Of a DNA stretch of 64,000 nucleotides, positions 57,546 through 64,000 are shown in pieces. Source of the stretch: Syngnathus acus. Its lineage: Eukaryota > Chordata > Actinopteri > Syngnathiformes > Syngnathidae. The notes beneath the pieces are model-generated. The model had not been told where the DNA came from and searched no databases. It saw nothing but the letters and a program-made list of their open reading frames with translations. The position numbers and the translations under genes are program-made. Position 1 is the first letter of the stretch, and every line of letters starts with the position of its first letter. The stretch covers positions 3,900,001 to 3,964,000 of the forward strand of contig NC_051087.1 in the NCBI RefSeq assembly GCF_901709675.1. The letters are read 5' to 3'.

Positions 57546-58700
57546 TAGGTAACCTAACCCTAGCTCTAACCCTAACCCTAACCCTAGCTCTAACCCTAGC
57601 TCTAACCCTAACTCTAGCCCGAACCCTAGCTCTAACCCTAGCTCTAACCCTAACCCTAGCTCTAACCCTAGCCCTAGCTCTAACCCTAGCTCTAACCCTA
57701 ACCCTAGCTCTAACCCTGGCTCTAACCCTAACCCTAACCCTAGCTCTAACCCTAGCTCTAACCCTAGCTCAAACCCTAACCCTAGCTCTAACCCTAACCC
57801 TAGCCCTAACCCTAGCCCTAGCTCTAACCCTAGCTCTAACCCTAACCCTAGCCCTAACCCTAGCTCTAACTCTAACCCTAGCTCTAACCCTAACTCTAGC
57901 CCTAACCCTAGCTGTAACCCTAGCTCTAACCCTAGCCCTAGCTCTAACCCTAGCTCTAACCCTAACCCTAGCTCTAACCCTGGCTCTAACCCTAACCCTA
58001 GCTCTAACCCTAACCCTAGCTCAAACCCTAGCTCTAACCCTAACCCTAGCCCTAGCTCTAACCCTAGCTCTAACCCTAACCCTAGCTCTAACTCTAACCC
58101 TAGCTCTAACCCTAACCCTAGCTCTAACCCTAATCCTAGCTCTAACCCTAACCTTAGCCACTAACCCTAACCCTAGCTCTAACCCTAGCCCTAGCTCTAA
58201 CCCTAACCCTAGCCCTAGCTCTAACCCTAGCTCGAACCCTAACCCTAGCTCGAACCCTAACCCTAGCTCTAACCCTAGCTCTAACCCTAACCCTAGCTCT
58301 AACCCTAGCTCTAGCTCTAACCCTAGCTCGAACCCTAACCCTAACCCTAGCTCGAACCCTAACCCTAACCCTAGCTCGAACCCTAACCCTACCTCTAACC
58401 CTAGCTCTAACCCTAACTCTAGCTCTAACCCTAACCCTAGCTCGAACCCTAACCCTAGCTCTAACCCTAACCCTAGCTCGAACCCTAACCCTAGCTCGAA
58501 CCCTAACCCTAGCTCGAACCCTAATCCTAGCTCGAACCCTAGCCACTAACCCTAATCCTAGTTTAACCCTAACCCTAGCTCTAACTCTAACCCTAACCTT
58601 AGTCACTAACCCTAACCCTAGCTCTAACCCTAGCTCTAACCCTTACACTAACCCTAATTCTAGATCTAGCTATAACTCTAGCTCTAACCCTAAGCTTTAG
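57546..58700. repeat. Degenerate telomere-like array (CCCTAA with CTCTAA variants)
   Basis: About 1.15 kb of CCCTAA units mixed with the 12-mer CCCTAGCTCTAA and variants such as CCCTAGCTCGAA. Plain telomeric runs are short (two to four units). It ends at about 58686-58705 in AACCCTAAGCTTTAGGGTT, a small head-to-head junction. The long open frames on both strands (Leu-Thr and Arg-Val repeats) are the array read in frame. Confidence 0.97.
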
Positions 58701-58786
58701 GGTTATCGTTAGGTATCGTTTAGGTATCGTTAAATGGGGCAGCACACGAGCAACTGTGTTGCAAATTTTCTATGACAAAATTTTTT

Positions 58787-58858
58787 GACCCCACTGTGAT
58801 TCGAACTCGGGTCGCTGCGGTGAGAACCGAGAGCACTAACTACTACACTATGGAAGCC
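58787..58858 (-). pseudogene. tRNA-Glu/Val-like sequence
   Basis: Minus strand: TTCCATAGTGTAGTAGTTAG, then TCGGTTCTCACCGC, then CCCGAGTTCGAATC. It resembles tRNA-Glu (CUC) with a two-base loss in the anticodon stem, so it is unlikely to be functional. The following sequence on the + side (ATGGTTTTATGGAG, then AGCTCACA) recurs at about 54570, placing both in one repeat family. Confidence 0.55.
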
Positions 58859-59390
58859 TCGCTCACATTGCCTGGAAAATTAATGGTTTTATGGAGTAGC
58901 TCACAAGCGAATAGATTCAGATAGAATCACTGGTCTTTTTATTATTATATATGCATACTATATGTGTCTTTGGTAACATTAGATACTGTAAATCCCTGCC
59001 GTTTACAAGCTTCTACCCAGCGAGAGCATTTGTCTCGGTTCTTCCACGGCTTTGAGAAAGATATGAAGAAAAATCCCCTCATATGACCCCGGTCAGCATA
59101 TCGCGAGTCGCTCCAGCAGACACCAAAGCAGCAGTGATTTGTTGCAACCGTTAATGTTATTTCTGACCAAAAAAAATAGCGAGTTGGTCCTTTGCGCTCC
59201 AGCTGTTGACTACCTGTGCGGCTCTTGTGTTTGTCCGAAAATGCCGCGGCCGCGGCGCATGCGCAGTTCGCTGTTCTAAAAAGTTCATGACTTCAACCAG
59301 TGGGTGTCAGTAATGCCCATTGAAGCTGGTGCCACCTCGCCGTAAAACAAAACGAAGAAGAAAATGACGTCACTACCCGTTCACGAACGA

Positions 59391-59430
59391 ATCTCAGGGC
59401 GGACACTACCACTAGGCCACTGAGCTGGTG
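59391..59430 (-). repeat. tRNA-like SINE head fragment
   Basis: Minus strand CTCAGTGGCCTAGTGGTAGT followed by GTCCGCCCTGAGA resembles a common fish tRNA-derived repeat head. It abuts an internal copy of the complex's end sequence. Confidence 0.45.
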
Positions 59431-59439
59431 ATATAAATA

Positions 59440-59635
59440 GTATAGTGGTATAACACTTATAGTAGTTTTTAAATAACGAAATAACGTATGCATATATACG
59501 CTTAAATATTGTTATCCAATATACCTACTGCAATTTCTCATTGGATTGCTGGTTTGAAATGTACTTTTAATATTATTTATAATAATAAACATTTATGTTG
59601 AAACTTGTCTGGTGTTTTATTCCTTGTTAGTCCTA
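59440..59635 (+). repeat. AT-rich module, copy B
   Basis: Direct copy of the 55264 module (GTATGCATATATACGCTTAA, GGATTGCTGGTTTGAAATG, CTGGTGTTTTATTCCTTG). It precedes the two inverted copies. Confidence 0.85.
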
Positions 59636-59739
59636 ACTTTATGCATTTTTTGTACGTGTCAAGAATGTGCATTTGACTACTTGCTCTTTATTTTGGGGGA
59701 CACCAACACATATTACACAACGTAAAATACATATACATA

Positions 59740-60130
59740 TTGTCATATAAAGCAGTTAACCAAATGTCAAATTTTTGTTTTCATGCCCCAAAAAAAAAAA
59801 CAAGGAATAAAACACCAGACAAGTTTTAACAGGTTTTTAATTTATATTAAAATAATAATAAAAAATTCAAACCAGCAATCTAATGTGAAATTGCAGTAGA
59901 TATACATACACATATTGTCATATAAAGCAGTTAACCAAATGTCTGATTGTTATGTTTTAATTGGCGAATATAAAAACAAGGAATAAAACACCAGACAAGT
60001 TTTAACATAAATGTTTATTAAAAATAATATTAAAAGTACATTTCAAACCAGCAATCCAATGTGAAATTGCAGGTGATATATTGGATAACAATATTTAGGC
60101 GTTAGGCATACACGTTATTTTAAGTGTTAC
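59740..60130 (-). repeat. AT-rich module, inverted copies C and D in tandem
   Basis: Two consecutive inverted copies, each with AGCAGTTAACCAAATGTC, CAAGGAATAAAACACCAG and TTCAAACCAGCAATC. Copy D (from about 59915) is longer, reaches GGATAACAATATTTAGGCG, and pairs with copy A over more than 200 bp. Confidence 0.85.
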
Positions 60131-60684
60131 AAAGAGAAGCATTGTTGCATAACGGCGCATCACTTCATGCAATAAAGTTAGCCGTTAGCTTGGAGAAAAC
60201 GTGCATAAAAGTGGTGTTTCACTGAGTGCACTGTTCTTTCTTTCCTTGGCAAATCGTAAATCGACATTCTGGCTTACATAGTTCACGCAACACGTTCACT
60301 GACTGATCCGTTGATGCACGGGAAGGAAGGCAGTTCACCCATTAACTCTTTCGCGAACGGGAAAGTCAGGATTCGGTCCCTCGCTGATCCCTTCTCGCGA
60401 TGAACTGGAAATGCAAATCACTCACTCGCTCATTCGTTCACTCACAGATCAGTTGGTGAACGGGAAATGCAATTCACTACTCGTTCGTAAACAGGAAGTG
60501 ACGTCATTTTCTTCTTCGTTTTGTTCGGCGAGGTGGCACCAGCTTCAATGGGCATTACCGACACTTACTGGTTGAAGTTATACTAACTGAAAAAAGAACG
60601 AATCACTTTAGGAAGTTATTCGTTCACTTTCGTTCATTGACAATATTCGTTCTTTTGAACGAATCGTTCACTCACGACACTATC

Positions 60685-60956
60685 GCATGACAGCTGATGC
60701 TGAGCTCCCATCAGGCAACGTTTCCATGGCTATTTAAAATAAAATATAAAAATGTAGTTGTAGTCTGCTTTGTTCTTCTTTTGCGTACAACAAGTAAATA
60801 ACAAATGAATTATCCATGATAGGTCCCCATCAATAATCGTTTCACCTCTGCAGAACTGTACCAGACTTTGGATGGAGTCAGCATCCCGTTGTTTTGATGG
60901 TGTCGTCACAAGTGACTGCACTTTGACACATCAGTCGGACCACCATCAGCAGAACA
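60685..60956 (+). promoter_or_regulatory. prelid1: prelid1 upstream region and 5' UTR
   Basis: About 270 bp between the repeat complex and the prelid1 start codon. A pyrimidine-rich tract ending CTCTGCAG at about 60846-60853 could be an acceptor for a 5' UTR exon, in which case the true promoter lies upstream, inside or beyond the repeats. No TATA box was identified. Confidence 0.4.
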
Positions 60957-62364
60957 ATGGTCAAGTACTTTACTAACAAAAGTGACATCGGCGACACGTG
61001 GGACCATGTCGTGTCTGCGTTCTGGCAGCGCTATCCCAACCCCTTCAGGTAACACATAACATCGTTGATGTTGTTGTCTTCGATCACCTTTGAATGTTCC
61101 TGTGGTTGTCCAGCACGCACGTTCTCACGGAGGATGTCGTGCACCGCGAGGTGACCACGGACCACCGGCTCCTTTCCAGACGTCTGCTCACCAAGACCAA
61201 CCGGCTGCCGCGCTGGGCCGAGCGCTTCTTCCCCACTGGCATGTCGCGCTCCGTGTACATTGTGGAGGACTCCATCGTGGACCCGGTCAGCCGGAGTCTG
61301 ACAACGTACACCTGGAACCTCAACCACACCACTCTCATGGTGAGAAAGCCGATCCACTGAAATGAAATATAGACCAATGAAGGTGATTTGCGGTCACCAC
61401 TGCAACTCTACAAATGGTCCAAAAAACCTTTGGAAGCTGTCATCAGGCAATTTGATTATTTTGTTTCACAAAAAGCTTTGTTGGACTTATCTTTTTCTTT
61501 GTTTTCCCACCAGTCGGTGGAGGAGCGTTGTGTTTTCCGAGACTCGGAAGAGCTGCCGGGAGTCACCCAACTGAAACGAGAGGCATGGATCTCCTCCAGC
61601 ATTTACGGCTTCTCTCGACCCATCCAGGTCTCCGAATAACTTTTCGTCTCGTTAATACCGCAAACTCCTCACCTTAAATTGTTTACACACATTCAACTGC
61701 TTTGTGCAAGAAAGTACATTTTTTGCCGCAGGGCGTAAAAATTCAAAACAGGAAGTCATGCTCTTCATATCTGTCCTGCATGTAAACGACTTTCCTGTTG
61801 TTCCTCCTTGTCTGCACTCAGGAGTTTGGATTGGCCCGCTTCAAAAGCAACCAAGCGAAAGCTATGAAAGGGCTGGAATACGCGCTGTCAAATCTGCAAG
61901 GTTGGTCCACACGACAAACACAGCATCTAAAAAACATTAATAGAGGAAAAGCTCCTTGTCCATCCAATCAGAATCACTTCTTGATTGGACAAAAAGCCAA
62001 CAACAACAAAAAAAAGCATGCTTATGGCAAAATATGGTGCCGATGCGTTATCGCTGTTGTGTGATTCTGCCCCACCGGCACCTTCAGACGTCAGCCTCAG
62101 CGCCCTGGTAAGTATGCAAATGACGTGTAGCGGCTTAACGTGAACTGTAGCAGAGGAGTGAGTCAGTGGTTAGGTCACAGTAGATTGGCAGCGTGTCTCA
62201 AACTTACATTCAAGTCACAGCCAGTGTTTTGGTTTTGTGCAGACGCAGGAGAGACGCCCCAGCGGCTGCTCAGGGGTCCAGTGAAGGAAGCCTCCGACAA
62301 GGCTAAAGGAGCCACCAAGAGCCTGGCCTCTTCCACCACGCAGAACCCTCGGCAGTACGTCTGA
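60957..62364 (+). CDS. prelid1: PRELI domain-containing protein 1, mitochondrial
   Basis: Five exons (60957-61048, 61114-61339, 61514-61627, 61822-61900, 62243-62364) give 210 aa; human PRELID1 is 219. The PRELI/MSF1 domain covers about residues 1-170: MVKYF, AFWQRYPNPFSTHVLTEDVV, HREVTTDHRLLSRRLLTKTN, RLPRWAERFFP, VEERCVF, REAWISSSIYGFSRPIQEFG and LARFKSN. The Lys/Ala/Ser-rich C-terminal tail (KEASDKAKGATKSLASS, ending QYV) fits the family's short helical tail. PRELID1 with TRIAP1 carries phosphatidic acid across the mitochondrial intermembrane space for cardiolipin synthesis (family knowledge). It starts AACAATGG. Teleosts have duplicates (a/b); I cannot say which this is. A possible 20-nt microexon lies at 62088-62107. 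Confidence 0.95.
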
Positions 62365-62643
62365 CGGAGGAGACAGCCACTTTGGAAAGTCTCAGGGTCT
62401 TAGCCCGGAAGCACATTTCACAGCTGCAGTCATCATTTCAATCCACATCATAAGCTACTACTTTTTATCGAGATTGCTCGTCATTCCCATTTTGTGATCT
62501 TTAAAAACATATCTGACTTGTTTTGGCATGATGACACAGACAAAAGCTTGCAACGACAACAATCAACCTGCACGCAACATTGTTTACTTACGCTTAAATA
62601 GTCACTCGTTCAAAGACACACCTTGATGCGTCATGTCAAATGG

Positions 62644-62649
62644 AATAAA
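62644..62649 (+). terminator. prelid1: Poly(A) signal of prelid1
   Basis: AATAAA about 280 bp after the stop codon, followed within 30 bases by GT-rich sequence (GTTTGTGTGTGCATGT). Confidence 0.75.
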
Positions 62650-62874
62650 ACCAGGAGTTTGTGTGTGCATGTAAAGGCAAAAACACGGAGTCGGTGTGCA
62701 AGGCTACAATCTTGTTTGTATAGCAAAAGGAAATGTTAAAAATGACTCACACTGCATGCAATTGATGCCTGCTAATGAAACATATCAATGACTGCAAAGG
62801 TCGGCTTAAAGACAAATTGTTGCTCATTACGGACCTGTTTTGCGAGAATTCTGTCAGTTTTTATTAGTCTAGAG

Positions 62875-63178
62875 CAGGGGTGCCCAACACGTCGATCGCG
62901 ATCGACCGGTCAATCGCCAAGCCACTATTGGTCGATCGCGTGATATTAAAATGTTTTTTGGGGTTTTTTTTCGCACTTGACGCGTGTACAAACAACGGCG
63001 CTAACAACACAACACAAACACGCTAGCTCGCGAGTTCCCTCCACCAATTGTCAGAACCCTGTTTTTTCTCTTAAACTTAAAAAAGGGTATAAAAATGAGT
63101 GGGGCAGCTGGCCATACTAAGAAGTATCACTTTCATAGGGAATGGGAGTAGCGAGCTGAAAAAGTTTGGGCACCCCTG
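62875..63178. mobile_element. hAT-type MITE, 304 bp
   Basis: Ends CAGGGGTGCCCAAC and (reverse complement of the right end) CAGGGGTGCCCAAAC. It is flanked by 8-bp near-duplications GTCTAGAG / GTCTAGAC, the target-site size of hAT elements. Near the right end an ATG at 63095 opens MSGAAGHTKKYHFHREWE and a stop; this resembles the start of fish hAT transposases, so the element is probably an internal-deletion derivative. Confidence 0.85.
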
Positions 63179-64000
63179 GTCTAGACAATATCAATATACA
63201 GTAACGTACTAGGCAAACCAAGACACTTTATTCCTCCAATAATACCTGCGGCACTGATCGGTCTTGGTACTACGACATACAATTATAGCTGGAGAAAGTA
63301 TGCTGTGCACCACATACTAAAAGGAAATAAGAACAAAGACACACACACACACACACTTAGGCATCGACTCCACGTTTCAGTTAGCCTGCACTTTGTCAAA
63401 TAAATTTTTTGGAACAATTCTTTGTTCGTTTTTTTTTTCTTTTTGCAGGATTTGCTTCCGAATGATGGCCTGGACATTGCTTACACAATTGTGTCCAAAT
63501 GATTTTGGGCTCAAGATGTCCACATCTCACGAAAGAAAAACAAGCCATGCCGCCAATGGTACACAACTGAGGCTCAATAGAGGCTCAGAGGTATTTCAGT
63601 GATGCTCCATTCGTTGATGGACTTTTGTGTGTGTGTGTGTGTGCGTGCGTGTCCACAATCGTGGTCATTGTGATTTTTCGAGTCATTTCTTAATTAGGTT
63701 GGATGTCTTTTTGTTAGCATCGATTTCTCCTACCAAATATAAATATTAGATGGATTATGGATTATTTAATAGTTTACCGAAACAATATCACTTTTATCAC
63801 TTTCAGCACAGTAATACAAATTGTTTGTTTCCATGTATGTACTTGTTTTCATTCTTAAAACGTGGTATTTGTTCTATGTATTTACTCCAAATATTAGCGA
63901 GAGGGAGCTGCAATAATTAGTAAGGCTTTCATTAAAGCAAAGACATTTTCTCCGAATTTCCTTTAGCCTTTCCATGTTTTTTTTCATTTCATTTTGGTTT
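63179..64000. other. Region downstream of prelid1 without recognised genes
   Basis: Contains an AC tract (about 63338-63356) and a GT/GC tract (about 63627-63651). A 69-codon open stretch near 63393-63602 has no recognisable similarity. Nothing else is supported. Confidence 0.5.

Larger units (their letters stand above)
54653..60684. mobile_element. Composite repeat complex with inverted ends (possible foldback-like element)
   Basis: The left end (TCGTGAGTGAACGATTCGTT at about 54662) recurs inverted at the right end, finishing at about 60684. Similarity continues inward through GAACGAATCACTT, AACCAGTAAGTGTCGGTAAT and GGTGCCACCTCGCCG for about 180 bp. Deeper, the AT-rich module at 55264-55503 recurs inverted at 59915-60130. 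Enclosed are a hairpin satellite, telomere-like repeats and tRNA-like pieces. Partial extra copies of the end sequence, in the left orientation, lie at about 54905-55000 and 59275-59390. No transposase is visible and no target-site duplication is clear. Long inverted ends with internal tandem repeats resemble foldback elements, but nested insertions and an inversion could give the same layout. Confidence 0.6.

Noticed and set aside
55868-57548. Repeated open frames of 68-92 codons in the satellite
   Set aside because: Each recurs with the satellite period and has no protein-like conservation apart from the DNA repeat.
57533-58606. 338-codon (plus) and 150-codon (minus) open frames of Leu-Thr and Arg-Val repeats
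   Set aside because: They are translations of the telomere-like array, which lacks stop codons in some frames.
63393-63602. 69-codon open frame near the right edge as an exon
   Set aside because: An acceptor-like TTTTTGCAG is present, but the product is unrecognisable and no donor or partner exon is seen.

Overview
The window is nuclear DNA of a ray-finned fish, most likely a teleost. Support: GT-AG split genes of vertebrate families, compact introns, abundant CA/GT and tetranucleotide microsatellites, and remnants resembling common teleost Tc1-like, hAT-like and tRNA-derived elements. All four recognised genes lie on the + strand.

Layout. (1) 289-45838: the 3' four-fifths of a sidekick cell-adhesion gene, closest to Sdk1. 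I resolved 38 coding exons whose splice phases join without a break into 1,843 complete residues plus a stop: Ig domains 4-6, 13 FN3 domains, one membrane helix and a cytoplasmic tail ending in the PDZ ligand SFV. The 5' exons (signal peptide, Ig1-3) lie upstream of the window. Introns hold a 536-bp GGAT/GATA microsatellite, a Tc1-like remnant, short interspersed repeats and several CTCF-like motifs. (2) 47.0-50.7 kb: an intact single-exon gene coding a retrotransposon Gag-like capsid region, an AT-hook-like patch and 22 C2H2 zinc fingers; this looks like a domesticated gag joined to a zinc-finger array. (3) 51987-53375: gpank1 (ankyrin plus G-patch, 356 aa, four exons). (4) 54.65-60.68 kb: a repeat complex with inverted ends, enclosing a hairpin-bearing ~235-bp satellite, about 1.15 kb of degenerate telomere-like repeat and several tRNA-like sequences. 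(5) 60957-62364: prelid1 (PRELI/MSF1 domain, five exons), starting only about 270 bp from the end of that complex. (6) 62875-63178: a 304-bp hAT-type MITE keeping the first 18 codons of what looks like a transposase frame.

The genes do not form a pathway: sidekick is a homophilic synaptic adhesion protein, the Gag/zinc-finger protein is a probable nuclear DNA-binding factor, Gpank1 is a probable nucleic-acid-associated protein, and Prelid1 carries phosphatidic acid between mitochondrial membranes. The most unusual items are the Gag-AT-hook-zinc-finger gene and the inverted satellite/telomere-like complex between gpank1 and prelid1.
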